From Desulfosoma caldarium (GTDB lineage: Bacteria; Desulfobacterota; Syntrophobacteria; Syntrophobacterales; DSM-9756): a DNA stretch of 64,000 bases. Every line of letters begins with the position of its first letter. Within the stretch, counting starts at the first letter, position 1. Location: NCBI RefSeq assembly GCF_003751385.1, contig NZ_RJVA01000012.1, positions 1-64,000 of the forward strand. The letters are read 5' to 3'. Both the position numbers and the translations under genes were made by a program. Positions 47,234-57,134 of the stretch are shown here, in pieces. The notes below the pieces were generated by a model that did no database searches, was not told the origin of the DNA, and saw nothing but the letters and a program-made list of their open reading frames with translations.

Positions 47234-48238
47234 TTAGGACACCTTGATGCGAGGGTTGATCCAGGCGTAGAGAATGTCCACGACCATGTTGATGGTCACA
47301 AAGGTGGTGGCAATCAGCATGGTGCCTCCTTGCACCGCATTGAAATCCCGCGCGTAGACAGCGTTGAGAAGCCAAAGGCCGATACCCGGCCAGGCAAAGA
47401 TAGTTTCCGTGAGAATAGCGCCCCCGAGCAATATACCGAACTGCAAGCCGATGACGGTGATGATAGGGATAAGAGCGTTCTTGAGGGCGTGTTTGTAGTG
47501 CACAAGGTGTGGCGGCAGTCCCTTGGCTCTGGCGGTGCGAATGTAGTCCTGGCGCAACACTTCCAGCATGCTGGAGCGCGTGATGCGGGCAATGATCGCC
47601 ATGGGAATGGTGCTCAGGGTAAAGGCCGGCATCACGATGTGCCACAGCGCGTCTCGAAAGCCTTTCCAGTTGCCGGTGAGCACACTGTCCACAAGGAGCA
47701 AACGGGTGATGGGTTCCACGTGCACATCGTAGCTGAGTCGGCCGGACAAGGGAAGCCAGCCCAGATGCAGGGAAAAGATGATCATGAGGATTAGGCCCAG
47801 CCAAAAGATGGGCATGGACACGCCAACCAGGGAAAAAAGCATGCTGGAATAGTCAAACACGGAGTATTGGCGCGTGGCGGAAATGACTCCGGCCAGCATG
47901 CCCAGGCTAACGGCAAAAACCATGGCCGCCAAAGACAGTTCCACGGTGGCGGGAAAGCGTTCGGCGATTTCGGTGGTGATTTTTTCATTGGTGCGCAGAG
48001 CGCGGCCCAAATCGCCGCGCACGAGCCTTGAGACGAACATGGCGTACTGGACGTGCAACGGCCGGTCCAAACCCAGTTCCCGGCGCAGTTCCTGAAGGGC
48101 CTCTTCGGACGCCCGTTCTCCCAGCATCATTTCGGCGGGATCTCCGGGCACCAGGTGAATCATGATAAACACCAACACGGAGATGCCAAACACGGTGGGG
48201 ATTAACGTCAGCGCACGTCGCAAAACAAACGCAACCAC
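47234..48238 (-). CDS. dppB: Peptide/dipeptide ABC transporter permease (DppB type)
   Basis: 334-residue permease with six membrane helices. The N-terminus (FVLRRALTLIPTVFGISVLV, then HLVPGDPAEMMLGE) is diagnostic of DppB/OppB/NikB. The coupling loop is EVLRQDYIRTARAKGLPP near 218. It is the first of four contiguous transporter genes and follows the binding-protein gene across a repeat-rich gap. Confidence 0.93.
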   Translation of the reverse strand: MVAFVLRRALTLIPTVFGISVLVFIMIHLVPGDPAEMMLGERASEEALQELRRELGLDRPLHVQYAMFVSRLVRGDLGRALRTNEKITTEIAERFPATVELSLAAMVFAVSLGMLAGVISATRQYSVFDYSSMLFSLVGVSMPIFWLGLILMIIFSLHLGWLPLSGRLSYDVHVEPITRLLLVDSVLTGNWKGFRDALWHIVMPAFTLSTIPMAIIARITRSSMLEVLRQDYIRTARAKGLPPHLVHYKHALKNALIPIITVIGLQFGILLGGAILTETIFAWPGIGLWLLNAVYARDFNAVQGGTMLIATTFVTINMVVDILYAWINPRIKVS

Positions 48239-48581
48239 AAGTTCCTTTCCTTGGCTATGGGGTCAAATCTTGATTGATGCCAAACTCTAGCCACGGACTG
48301 GCATGGTCAGATCTTCACTTATGCCATGGGTCACATCCTAGATTTGTGGACAGGCTGCCTGGAGCGTGTCCGACAATGCCTCCTTTGCGCCGTTCACGGC
48401 TCATCGGTCCCCGAAGGGTTTGTTTCGAATCAGCGGGGTTCCGGGAATCCACAATGTCCAGAACGTTCTGCACCCCCGCGTGCGCGGGGGTGACCACTGG
48501 GCAGCCGAGATGGCTTCGAAGCTCCGCTATGGACTCCCGCATGCGCGGGAGTGACGGGCTGCGGTGTTCGCACATAGCCAT
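48239..48581. repeat. Repeat-rich gap between binding-protein and permease genes
   Basis: Three dispersed-repeat copies lie at 48256-48281 (TATGGGGTCAAATCTTGATT), 48304-48325 and 48326-48349. Two GC palindromes follow at 48473-48490 (CCCCCGCGTGCGCGGGGG) and 48534-48551 (CTCCCGCATGCGCGGGAG). The hairpins could reduce transcription into the permease genes, leaving the binding protein in excess, a common arrangement in ABC operons. No gene is supported. Confidence 0.7.
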
Positions 48582-50198
48582 CTAGGCATCGATCCAGACC
48601 TTGTGCAGACGGACGCTGGACGTCGGGTGCAGCTTGAAGTTCATCACGGACTTCTTCATGGGCCACACCACCAAAGAGTGTGCCACGTTGATCAATGGCA
48701 CTTCTTCATGGATAAGTTCTTGAGCCCGCCGGTACAGCTTGATGCGTTCCTCTTTGCTGGATGCCTGTTTGGCCTTCACGATGAGCTCGTGGTACTCTTC
48801 GTTTTTCCACTGCGTGCGCACGTTGGGATCGGCATAGCCGTCCAGCAGCACGGCCAGAAAATTATCCGGATCCCCATTGTCTCCCGTCCAGCCCAACTGA
48901 AACAGGTCCATGGATGGATCTTGCTCCCGCTGCTTTTTGAGGTACGTGCCCCATTCAAAGGTGACCAGTTCCACATCGATGCCCACCTTTTTGAGGTCCG
49001 CTTGAATGGCCTCGCCTACCTTCATGCCGTTGGGATTGTACGGCCTGGGCACGGGCATGCTCCAGAGGGTAATTTTGGTCTGGCCGGCTTCTTTGAGTTT
49101 GTCAAAGAACTTGGCTTCCTCCAGGAGTTTTCTAGCCAATTCAGGGTCATAGGGATGGTCTTGAATGTCGTCGTTGTATCCCCACATGGTGGGTGGAATG
49201 GTGTTCTTGGCTACCTGCCCGAGCCCGTAATAGATGTTGTCCACGATGGCCTTCTTGTTGATGGCGTGGGCGATGGCTTTGCGCACCCGCTTGTCCTGCC
49301 AAAGGGGTTTGGTGTGGTTGAAGCTCACGTAGCCGATGTTCATGCCCGGCTGAGACACCAGCTTCAGGTTGGGATCCTTGGAGGCCAGCTCGATATCTTC
49401 CGGGTTTGGAAACTGGCAAATATCGATATTACCTGTCTTGAGCTCCAGAAAGCGTACGGAGTTGTCGGGAATGGTGCGGAAGATGACCCGATCCAGGTAG
49501 GGCCGTCCGTTCCAGTAGTCAGGATTGGCATCTAAAATGATGCGATCGTCTTTGATCCATTTGACGAATTTGAAAGGGCCGGTTCCCACGGGATTGCTTT
49601 TAAAATCGGGGCCTAGCTTCAGCACTGCGGTCGGACTCACGATGGCGGCGAAATCCATGCCCATGTTGGCGATAAAGGGCGCCTCAGGCCTCAGCAGCTT
49701 AAAGACGACCGTGTAGTCGTCCACCGCTTCGATGCTTTCCACGATCCTGTCCATCTCCATCGACAGCCAGTATTCCGCCGGGGGCTGGTCCTTGGGGAAT
49801 TCCCATTGGGTCTTGAAAAACTTGACTTTCTTTTCCTTCATCATGCGGCCCAGGGAAAAGACCACGGCATCCGCGTTGAAATCCGTGCCGTCGTGAAATT
49901 TCACGCCCTTGCGCAGATGAAAGGTATAGGTCAGTCCATCGGGCGACACGTCCCAGGATGTGGCCAAACCGGGGACGATGTCTGTGGATTCATCGGCATA
50001 CAGGACCAATTGGTCGTAGACGTTGTCGCAGATCATGAAAGAATTGCCGTCGGTTTCAAAGGCAGGATCCAGCCCCACACTGTCGCCGCCTCGGCCGAAT
50101 ACCAATGTCCCACCTGTTTTGGGCGTCGCCGCCGAAGCCCCGACAGCCCACAACATACCCAGAACCACGACCCATACGCTCAACCGCCTCATCCTCAT
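48582..50198 (-). CDS. Peptide-type ABC transporter substrate-binding protein (SBP family 5)
   Basis: 538 residues. A Sec signal peptide (basic MRMRR, hydrophobic 7-19, cleavage after ASA near 23) leads into the family 5 fold: [38 protein letters not shown] near 94-111 (diagnostic), [13 protein letters not shown] near 205 and [14 protein letters not shown] near 310. No lipobox Cys, so it is a free periplasmic receptor. Length and sequence suit DppA/OppA-like binding of short peptides; nickel or sugar ligands cannot be excluded. AAAGGAGC precedes the ATG. The permease genes are 343 bp downstream. Confidence 0.92.
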   Translation of the reverse strand: MRMRRLSVWVVVLGMLWAVGASAATPKTGGTLVFGRGGDSVGLDPAFETDGNSFMICDNVYDQLVLYADESTDIVPGLATSWDVSPDGLTYTFHLRKGVKFHDGTDFNADAVVFSLGRMMKEKKVKFFKTQWEFPKDQPPAEYWLSMEMDRIVESIEAVDDYTVVFKLLRPEAPFIANMGMDFAAIVSPTAVLKLGPDFKSNPVGTGPFKFVKWIKDDRIILDANPDYWNGRPYLDRVIFRTIPDNSVRFLELKTGNIDICQFPNPEDIELASKDPNLKLVSQPGMNIGYVSFNHTKPLWQDKRVRKAIAHAINKKAIVDNIYYGLGQVAKNTIPPTMWGYNDDIQDHPYDPELARKLLEEAKFFDKLKEAGQTKITLWSMPVPRPYNPNGMKVGEAIQADLKKVGIDVELVTFEWGTYLKKQREQDPSMDLFQLGWTGDNGDPDNFLAVLLDGYADPNVRTQWKNEEYHELIVKAKQASSKEERIKLYRRAQELIHEEVPLINVAHSLVVWPMKKSVMNFKLHPTSSVRLHKVWIDA

Positions 50199-50452
50199 TG
50201 CTCCTTTCCTTTGGGTTGTGTTTTAGGGCGCTCCCGCTTTCCACCACGATCACCTTTGGCTGTTTTTAGCGTTCATGCCGTGGAAGCACCTCTTCGTCCC
50301 AGGGTTTTTTCACCGTGCCTCCGGCTTTCCTCTGAGAGACGTTCGAACGCCTAGCTTTCCCCACGCCGGAAAAACAGGTGCACAGGTAGCAGATCTTGTG
50401 TACAATGTCAAAATCATCGATGGGGAGAAAATTGAAGCAGGAAGGAAATGCT

Positions 50453-52348
50453 GTGGCGCAAAAATCAGAAAAGGACCCCACAAGCTTGAAGGAATGGATG
50501 GACCGCGTCAAGGAATCCATGGGAGGGGGGGGATCCGACCACCAGAGACGCAAGATGCATTTTTCATTCTGGTATTTTCTGCTGGCCCTCTTGGTCATCT
50601 CCTGGATTCACGATGTGATGGTCCAGCAACAGCGCATTCAGATTGCCTATTCGCAGTTTAAAGAGTTGGTGCACCAAGGAGCCGTCAAAAACCTGGTGAT
50701 TGATGCAAATCGCATCACGGGAGAAATCACGCAGGGAGACCTTGCCAATCGACGGTTTGCGACCGTGCGCGTGGAAGACCCCGACTTGGTTAGGCTTTTA
50801 GACCAGCACGGCATTGCCTACACGGGGCGCCTGGAAAATCGTATTCTGGAAGCCATTCTCTCCTGGCTTTTGCCCATGGCGATCTTCATTCTCTTTTGGG
50901 GTTTTCTTATTCGGCGCATGGGGGGAGGACCCCAGGGGGTTTTGTCGGTGGGGAAGGCTCGCATGAAAATCTATGCCGAAAAACAGGTGGGCATCACCTT
51001 TGACGATGTGGCAGGCATCGACGAAGCCAAGGTGGAATTACAGGAGATTGTTGAATTCTTAAAAAATCCTGAGAAATTTCAGCGACTGGGCGGAAAGATT
51101 CCCAAAGGCGTCTTGCTGGTGGGCGCTCCGGGTACGGGCAAGACTCTCTTGGCCAAGGCCGTGGCGGGAGAAGCGGGCGTCCCGTTTTTCAGCATGAGCG
51201 GGTCCGATTTTGTGGAAATGTTTGTGGGAGTGGGAGCCGCGCGCGTGCGGGATCTGTTTGCGCAAGCCAAGCAGAACGCGCCCTGCATCATCTTCATCGA
51301 CGAACTGGACGCCCTGGGCAAGGCTCGGGGCTTGAATCCCGTGGGTGGCCATGACGAAAGGGAACAGACCCTGAACCAGCTTTTGGTGGAAATGGACGGC
51401 TTTGAAGCCAATTCGGGTGTCATCATCATGGCGGCAACAAACCGCCCGGAAATCCTGGACCCGGCCTTGCTCCGCCCTGGCCGCTTTGATCGTCATGTGG
51501 CCGTGGACAAACCGGATATTCGCGGGCGTGAAGCCATCCTCAAGATTCATACTCGCGACGTACAACTGGCCGACGATGTGGACTTGCAAAAGGTTGCCGC
51601 CATGACCCCTGGGTTCGTGGGGGCGGATCTGGCCAATCTGGTCAATGAAGCGGCCTTACTTGCGGCACGGCGCAACAAGGACGAAGTGGGCATGGCGGAA
51701 TTTCAGGAAGCCATTGAGCGCATCATCGGGGGGCTGGAAAAGAAGAATCGGGCCATGAACCCCAAGGAAAAGAAAATTGTGGCGTATCACGAGGCGGGCC
51801 ACGCCCTGGTGGCCATGAGTGTGCCGAATGCGGACCCGGTGAACAAGGTGTCCATCATTCCTCGAGGTATCGCCGCTCTGGGCTACACGCAGCAGATGCC
51901 GACCGAAGACCGCTACCTCATGACTCGAGAAGAACTCCTGGATCGCCTGTGCGTGCTTCTGGGGGGGCGCGTGGCGGAAGAACTGGTCTTTGGTGACGTC
52001 TCCACGGGGGCTCAGAACGACCTGCAGCGGGCCACGGACATTGCTCGCAGCATGGTCATGGAATACGGCATGAGCGAAATTCTCGGCCTGATGAGCTTTA
52101 CGCGGGAACCCCGTAGCGCGTTTCTGGATGTGGGCATGACCCCTCGAGGCCGTGAGTACAGCGAAAAGACGGCACAGGAAATCGACGCCGAGATTCGGCG
52201 CCTCATTGAAGAAGCCTACAACCGCGTGCGCGGCATCCTCACGTCCAAACGCGCCTACCTGGACCAGATGGCCCAAACCCTTTTAGAACAGGAAGTCTTG
52301 GAAGGGGAAGCCCTTCGTGAACTGGAAAGCCAGGTGCGCAGCACTTGA
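50453..52348 (+). CDS. ftsH: ATP-dependent zinc metalloprotease FtsH
   Basis: 631 residues from the GTG at 50453, preferred because AGGAAGGA ends 5 nt upstream; in-frame ATGs at 50405 and 50420 lack ribosome sites. Two membrane helices ([35 protein letters not shown]) flank the periplasmic domain. The AAA module has Walker A GAPGTGKT near 224, Walker [13 protein letters not shown] near 280 and the [22 protein letters not shown]. The zinc protease motif is HEAGH near 446. FtsH degrades membrane and short-lived cytoplasmic proteins as a hexamer. It stands alone, convergent with the next gene. Confidence 0.96.
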   Translation: MAQKSEKDPTSLKEWMDRVKESMGGGGSDHQRRKMHFSFWYFLLALLVISWIHDVMVQQQRIQIAYSQFKELVHQGAVKNLVIDANRITGEITQGDLANRRFATVRVEDPDLVRLLDQHGIAYTGRLENRILEAILSWLLPMAIFILFWGFLIRRMGGGPQGVLSVGKARMKIYAEKQVGITFDDVAGIDEAKVELQEIVEFLKNPEKFQRLGGKIPKGVLLVGAPGTGKTLLAKAVAGEAGVPFFSMSGSDFVEMFVGVGAARVRDLFAQAKQNAPCIIFIDELDALGKARGLNPVGGHDEREQTLNQLLVEMDGFEANSGVIIMAATNRPEILDPALLRPGRFDRHVAVDKPDIRGREAILKIHTRDVQLADDVDLQKVAAMTPGFVGADLANLVNEAALLAARRNKDEVGMAEFQEAIERIIGGLEKKNRAMNPKEKKIVAYHEAGHALVAMSVPNADPVNKVSIIPRGIAALGYTQQMPTEDRYLMTREELLDRLCVLLGGRVAEELVFGDVSTGAQNDLQRATDIARSMVMEYGMSEILGLMSFTREPRSAFLDVGMTPRGREYSEKTAQEIDAEIRRLIEEAYNRVRGILTSKRAYLDQMAQTLLEQEVLEGEALRELESQVRST

Positions 52349-52557
52349 GGCTTTGAAAAAAGTCGCTTCACAACACCGCGCCGCCTTTTGCCGCGGCAGG
52401 AGCACCGCAACGTACGATAGGGTTTCGTGGGTTGCGCGGTGCTTCTTCCTATTTCGTCGGTCTCTCCCACAGCTGGCCATGGAAGGGAAGAGGGGATTCC
52501 TTGACGCTCGAACGGTTTTTTATGATTGAAGTCATTCCGCCTTCACGGTTCAAAGCT

Positions 52558-53307
52558 TTACGGCTTTGACATGAAGGAGGCCAGGTACCATAAGGGGAGG
52601 TGGTCCTGGGCGTGTTTCAAGGCGGCGTCCAGCTGGGCGTAGTCGGGTTGATGGCGGGCCAACAGTCTCCAAAAGGCGCTGTCGTGCCGAGAATGCCGGC
52701 TGTGACACAGCTCGTGGATGATGACCATCTCCACCAACTCTGGAGGTAGGAAAAGAAGCGCTGCATTAAGGCTCACGGTGCCTCGCGAAGAGTAGCTGCC
52801 CCAGCGCGTTTGTGGCGTGGTGATTCTGACCCGCGCCCATGAAAGACCGGTGCGCCGAGCCACGACATGCACCCAAGGTGTCAGCACCCGTTTGGCTTCT
52901 TCTCTGAGCCATCGGCGTAAAAGCCGGCAGCATGCGGGTACCTGGGAAACATCGCCTTGCAGCTGAAGCCGTGGCGGGCGGTGGGTCCAGGTGAGTTCCA
53001 GAGTCTTGACGGAGCCGGGTCCATAAACCACGGCCCAGGTGGTGTTTACGGCTTTAAGAAAAATGCTTTGCGGCAGGATGTCCGGTCGCCGAAAGGTGCG
53101 GCATCGATCCTCAATGCCGGCAAGGGCCTTTTCAATCCAATCTCGATGGTGGTGAAGGATGCGGGGAATGTGCCGCGGGTTAAAGCCCTTGGGGACTGTC
53201 AGCACCAAGCCGGTTTCCGGGCGCACACGTAAAATGACACGTTTGGCTCGCGCGTTTTCCTTCACGTGATAGAAAGGCGGCCAGGATCGGCCATCGTGGT
53301 TTTCCAT
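52558..53307 (-). CDS. YgjP-like (DUF45) metallopeptidase
   Basis: 249 residues. The zinc motif HELCHSRHSRHDSAFW near 199-214 (HExxH plus downstream His) is that of the YgjP/SprT-like M48-related family. RWGSYSSRGTVSLNAALLFLPPELVEMVIIHELCH is divided into family-typical blocks, and WLREEAKRVLTPWVHVVARR precedes them. Start taken at the ATG 53307 after AGGCGGA; ATG 53310 is possible. Often linked to restriction loci elsewhere, but none is near here. Function unknown. Confidence 0.82.
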   Translation of the reverse strand: MENHDGRSWPPFYHVKENARAKRVILRVRPETGLVLTVPKGFNPRHIPRILHHHRDWIEKALAGIEDRCRTFRRPDILPQSIFLKAVNTTWAVVYGPGSVKTLELTWTHRPPRLQLQGDVSQVPACCRLLRRWLREEAKRVLTPWVHVVARRTGLSWARVRITTPQTRWGSYSSRGTVSLNAALLFLPPELVEMVIIHELCHSRHSRHDSAFWRLLARHQPDYAQLDAALKHAQDHLPLWYLASFMSKP

Positions 53308-53609
53308 CATTCCGCCTGTACTTCGCCAAAAAAGAAAACCCAACGTGACCCGTTAAGGGTTCACCTTTGTGTGGATCACGGCAGGCCTTCCGCCACAGCG
53401 TACCGGCCGCCAATGCAAGTCCTGGATGGGTGCCGCACCCCGGCGAGTCCGCTTCGCGCCTTGCGACGCTCCAATGGGGATCAAACGGAGCGTGGGGGCG
53501 CAATCCCTCCGGGACGCCCAAGCGCGCACCGCAACGACCCTATTGCCATGATGTCAAGGGGGCTGGCCCCGCTGCATCGGGGCAGCCCTTGTCGTTGTCC
53601 GTTACGGTT

Positions 53610-55130
53610 TCACCGTTCTACCTCCTTTGTGGCCTTCCAGGTCTGCACCAAAGACACCAAGGTGCGCACCCCGAACCCGGTCGCCCCTTTGGGAATCCAG
53701 CCCAAGTCTTTGTCGGCCCACACGGTTCCGGCAATGTCCACATGGGCCCAGGGAACGGTGTCCGGCACGAACTGCTTGAGAAACATGGCGCCGATAATGG
53801 TGCCAGCCTTGCGATTCCCTACGTTCTTGATGTCCGCCACATCGCTCTTGATGTCCTCGAAATAAAAATCATAAAGCGGCAAAGGCCAAAACAACTCCCC
53901 TAAAGGCGTGCCGATTTCTTGAATGGCCCGCATGAATCCCTCATGGTTTCCCAGAAGACCCGCCACACGATCGCCGAGGGCGATGACGCAGGCGCCCGTG
54001 AGCGTGGCCAAATCCACCATGGCCACCGGCTCAAACTGCTTGGCGTAGCTCAAGGCATCGCACAAAATCATGCGCCCTTCGGCATCCGTCGAGATGACTT
54101 CCACTGTGAGTCCCGCGTGGGTTGTGACCACATCGCCGGGCTTATACGCTCGGCCGTCCGGCATGTTTTCGGTACAGGGCATGAGGGCGAGCACACGCCG
54201 AGGAATGTGCAAGTGCCCGATGGCGTCCATGGTTCCCAAAACGGTGGCAGCCCCGGCCATGTCGTGTTTCATCTCTTCCATCTTGGCTGCCGGCTTGATG
54301 GAAATACCTCCCGTGTCAAAGGTGATCCCCTTGCCCACGAGCACGAAGGGAGGCTGATTCTCGAGACCCTGAGGGCAGTGTTCCAAGATGATGAACCGAG
54401 CCGGCTCTCGAGAGCCTTGTGCCACCGCCACAAAACCTCCCATGCCCAGTTCCTTGGCCCGGTCCAGATCCACGACCTCATAGCGCATGCCGTGATGGGA
54501 AGCGATGCGGGCGGCTGCCTGAGCCATGTGCGATGGCGTGACCACATTGGCGGGAGCAGTGGCCAGATCCCGAGCCAAGACAATGCCTTCGCACACAGCC
54601 TTGCCCTCCTGCACGATGCGGGGCCAATAGGGCAGGGGGCCTTCCGAACAGACCGCCAGTTCCCTGGGAAAGTCAGACTTTTCCACATCGCGGGTTTTCA
54701 AAGCCTCATAGCGGTACAGGCCCAACGTGGCGGCCATAAGGGCTTCCCGCACAAGGGTTTCTTCACTTTCCGGAAGGTCTTCCAAGGCCGCCGTCGAAAG
54801 AAGGACGCGCTCCACAGCCAGATCCCTGCAGCGGCGCACGGCCATGGCCGTGGCATGGCGAAAACTTTCCAGGGTCCAGTCTTTTCTTTTTCCCAAGCCC
54901 ACCAGAAGGAGCCGGGCCACGGGTTCTTCGGCCGGAGCGTAAAGCAGAAGCAGCTCGGCCTTTTTGGCGCGAAAGTCCTTCAGGGCCCGACCATCCTTGA
55001 GCCAAGGCGCCTGAGAGTTCATCCATCGGGCGAATCCGGAAAGAGGGGCTTCTTCGTCCTGCCAGGCGTAAAAAATGATGATATCCCCTCTCCACTGGGA
55101 AAAAGTCCCTTCCATATGCCTCCATTCCAT
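53610..55130 (-). CDS. pepA: Leucyl aminopeptidase (M17)
   Basis: 506-residue cytosolic aminopeptidase. The metal-binding signature is STDAEGRMILCDALSYA near 345-361, with VGKGITFDTGGISIKPA near 262-278 and MKHDMAGAA near 284 supplying the other zinc ligands. The ATG at 55130 has AAAGGAGG 7 nt upstream; an open frame extends 14 codons further. Length is normal for PepA. Confidence 0.93.
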   Translation of the reverse strand: MEWRHMEGTFSQWRGDIIIFYAWQDEEAPLSGFARWMNSQAPWLKDGRALKDFRAKKAELLLLYAPAEEPVARLLLVGLGKRKDWTLESFRHATAMAVRRCRDLAVERVLLSTAALEDLPESEETLVREALMAATLGLYRYEALKTRDVEKSDFPRELAVCSEGPLPYWPRIVQEGKAVCEGIVLARDLATAPANVVTPSHMAQAAARIASHHGMRYEVVDLDRAKELGMGGFVAVAQGSREPARFIILEHCPQGLENQPPFVLVGKGITFDTGGISIKPAAKMEEMKHDMAGAATVLGTMDAIGHLHIPRRVLALMPCTENMPDGRAYKPGDVVTTHAGLTVEVISTDAEGRMILCDALSYAKQFEPVAMVDLATLTGACVIALGDRVAGLLGNHEGFMRAIQEIGTPLGELFWPLPLYDFYFEDIKSDVADIKNVGNRKAGTIIGAMFLKQFVPDTVPWAHVDIAGTVWADKDLGWIPKGATGFGVRTLVSLVQTWKATKEVER

Positions 55131-55236
55131 CCTCTTGCCTCCTTTTGTCGCATCAACGTATTCCACACGCAAACCCTAGAGCATAAAACCTCACAGAGAT
55201 CCGACGATCCCCTGCCATGCATACTTGCGTTGTGGT

Positions 55237-55968
55237 TCACCGGCCACTGCCGCCGCCACCGCCTTCTCCTCCGGACGATTCTCCGCCTCCGGGTCCGTAA
55301 CTAGATCCTGAGGGCGTCGTGGCCGAAGCCACAGCTCCTGCAAGGCCGGATTCCACGCTGTCCGTCCATGCTGCCAGAGCAGCGCTTCTAAAACCCATGG
55401 AATTCGAACCCTTGTACCAACGAGGACGGTAAGATCATGCATTGCCGCTTTGGGCCGCCAGGATGTCCACAAACTGTTCATACCACTGCTGTTCCACGTC
55501 CAGGCCAAAGCGTAGGACATGCACCAAAATGTTCAGGTCGCGGACCGTGGCAAGATCATAGCCGCGGGCCAACTGAATCTGTTCTTCGAGGTTCCCCAGG
55601 GCGCTTTGAAGTTCCAGAAAATTCTGGTTGGCCTTGAGCTCTGGATAGTTTTCGGCGGCGGCAAAAAAAGCCCCAAGGGCCCGGCTCATGGCCCCTTCCG
55701 CGGACGCTTGGTCTTTCACGGTGCCGGCCGAGAGGCTTCGCGTGCGAAGCTGTGTGACCCGTTCCAGACCACCCCATACGTGCTGCATGGAGCCCTTCAT
55801 CATGTCAATAGGATAGGGGGACCAGGTCCGCGCGGCGCTTGAGCTGCACATCTATGCCGCTCCAGGCCTCTTCCACAAGGTTTCTGGCTGGACCAGCCAA
55901 TTGGAGAGCGGGACGGCAAACAATCCGACCAACACAAATGCAACGATGACCACAGTGCCGATAATCAT
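55237..55968 (-). pseudogene. Decayed lemA::DUF2207 fusion remnant
   Basis: Reading from ATG 55968 (AAAGGAG upstream): a LemA membrane start (IIGTVVIVAFVLVGLFAVPL), a one-base deletion after NWLVQ, the LemA core RNLVEEAWSGIDVQLKRRADLVP in the next frame, a second frame change, and LemA again (ERVTQLRTRSLSAGTVKDQA, ENYPELKANQNFLELQ). After TVRDLN the sequence turns into what looks like the C-terminus of a DUF2207 membrane protein (LRFGLDVEQQWYEQFVDIL), is cut by TGA at 55435-55437, and continues in the same frame with YRPRWYKGSNSMGF to a glycine-rich tail ending at 55237. lemA and DUF2207 genes are usual neighbours, so a deletion seems to have joined them. Confidence 0.72.
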
Positions 55969-56831
55969 AAAGACTCCTTTGCATGAGCATCCGTTTGGCC
56001 CAATGGAATCATGTGAAATGTGCCTGTTTCGCCGTCGTAGTAAAGGAGTCGGCCGTCGTAAGCCGGTGGGCGCCCCGTGAGGATGCGCAGCACTTCCGTG
56101 GCCTGAAGGCTTCCGATGACGGCCGGGGTCGGCCCCGGCACCCCCAAGGCTTGTTCGACTTCGGAACGTTCACGGCGCGCGCCGTAGATGGCTTCGAGCC
56201 CAACAGGCGAAGAGGGTAGAAAGGTGCTGACCTGTCCGAACCAGCCGGCCACGGCCCCGTGAATCCAGGGAATGTTTCGCGAGCGACAGACTTTTTCCAG
56301 CACAAAGCGGGTTTCGAGGTTGTCCAGAGCATCCACGGCCACGCGGCATGGGCTCAACCATGCCTCGGCTTTTTCCGCGCGAAAGCGTTCCTCATGGACC
56401 GTCACGCGAATCAATGGATTCAGGCGAAGGCACTGAGCGGCGGCTTCCGATGCCTTAAGTCGGCCTATGTTTTGGGCATGGGAGAACCATTGGCGGTTCA
56501 GGTTGGACGGGCAAAAGAGGTCGTCGTCGCAGAGCACCAGATGCCCGACACCGGCACGAACCAGAAGCTGCGCCACGGTCCCGCCCAGCCCGCCGCAGCC
56601 CAAAACGAAGACGGCGGATTCGGCGAGAACCTTTTGTTCTTCCAGCGTGATGGCCCAGAGGTTTTTGAGGTACCGAACGGGAAGAATACCTCGAAGGAGG
56701 GCTTCGCGTTGCGCCACCCAGGGCGCGAGGCCTTCCGCTGCGGCCCAGGCCAAGAGATCCGCGTCTTCCACCACACGAACCTCCTTGCCTCCATATTCCA
56801 GCGATGTCGTCAGAAAAGGCGATGCCGTCAC
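55965..56831 (-). CDS. ThiF/MoeB/HesA-family E1-like adenylyltransferase
   Basis: 288 residues. The nucleotide-binding loop is VFVLGCGGLGGTVAQLLVRAG near 75-95, then CDDDLFCPSNLNRQ (ATP-binding Asp and Asn/Arg) and VAVDALDNLETR. Such enzymes adenylate the C-terminal Gly-Gly of ubiquitin-like sulfur carriers (ThiS, MoaD) or act on peptides. The usual paired zinc cysteines (CxxC) are not seen, so it may be a divergent HesA/ThiF type. The GTG start at 56831 has CAGGAG 8 nt upstream. Its stop overlaps the start of the lemA remnant (ATGA). Confidence 0.82.
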   Translation of the reverse strand: MTASPFLTTSLEYGGKEVRVVEDADLLAWAAAEGLAPWVAQREALLRGILPVRYLKNLWAITLEEQKVLAESAVFVLGCGGLGGTVAQLLVRAGVGHLVLCDDDLFCPSNLNRQWFSHAQNIGRLKASEAAAQCLRLNPLIRVTVHEERFRAEKAEAWLSPCRVAVDALDNLETRFVLEKVCRSRNIPWIHGAVAGWFGQVSTFLPSSPVGLEAIYGARRERSEVEQALGVPGPTPAVIGSLQATEVLRILTGRPPAYDGRLLYYDGETGTFHMIPLGQTDAHAKESL

Positions 56832-57134
56832 CGAAAAACTCCTGGTTCAAGGTCCCCCTGCCCATGCCAAGACGCCTGGCGGCGAAAACTTTCACATCGT
56901 GCCATGGATAGCTACCACAGGCCATAAGGGAATCCAAGACGTTCGGTAAAGTGTGAGGGAAAACGGCATTGACAAAAAAAAGGGGGGTCGGTAGCTTCGA
57001 ACACCTAAAGGAAAGGCCGCGTTTTTCGCGGGCTAGGCAGCCTATGAAGGTCTCGGTAGCCTGTGTGGGGCGCCGCAAAGAGAAGGAAAGTGCCGGCCCG
57101 CTGCCGAAGATCCGGTTAACGGAGGGGGAAAGCC
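56832..57134. other. Divergent intergenic region between thiF-like gene and serC
   Basis: About 300 bp. I looked for a ThiS/MoaD-sized gene ending in Gly-Gly upstream of the ThiF-type gene and found none. GGAGGGGGAAAG precedes serC. No clear promoter is seen. Confidence 0.4.

Noticed and set aside
55435-55437. In-frame TGA as a possible selenocysteine codon
   Set aside because: Frameshifts upstream show the gene is already broken, the site is not a catalytic position, and no SECIS-like hairpin was seen.
55191-55520. 109-codon - strand ORF downstream of the lemA remnant
   Set aside because: The meaningful sequence (WY motif, glycine-rich tail) lies in a different frame.
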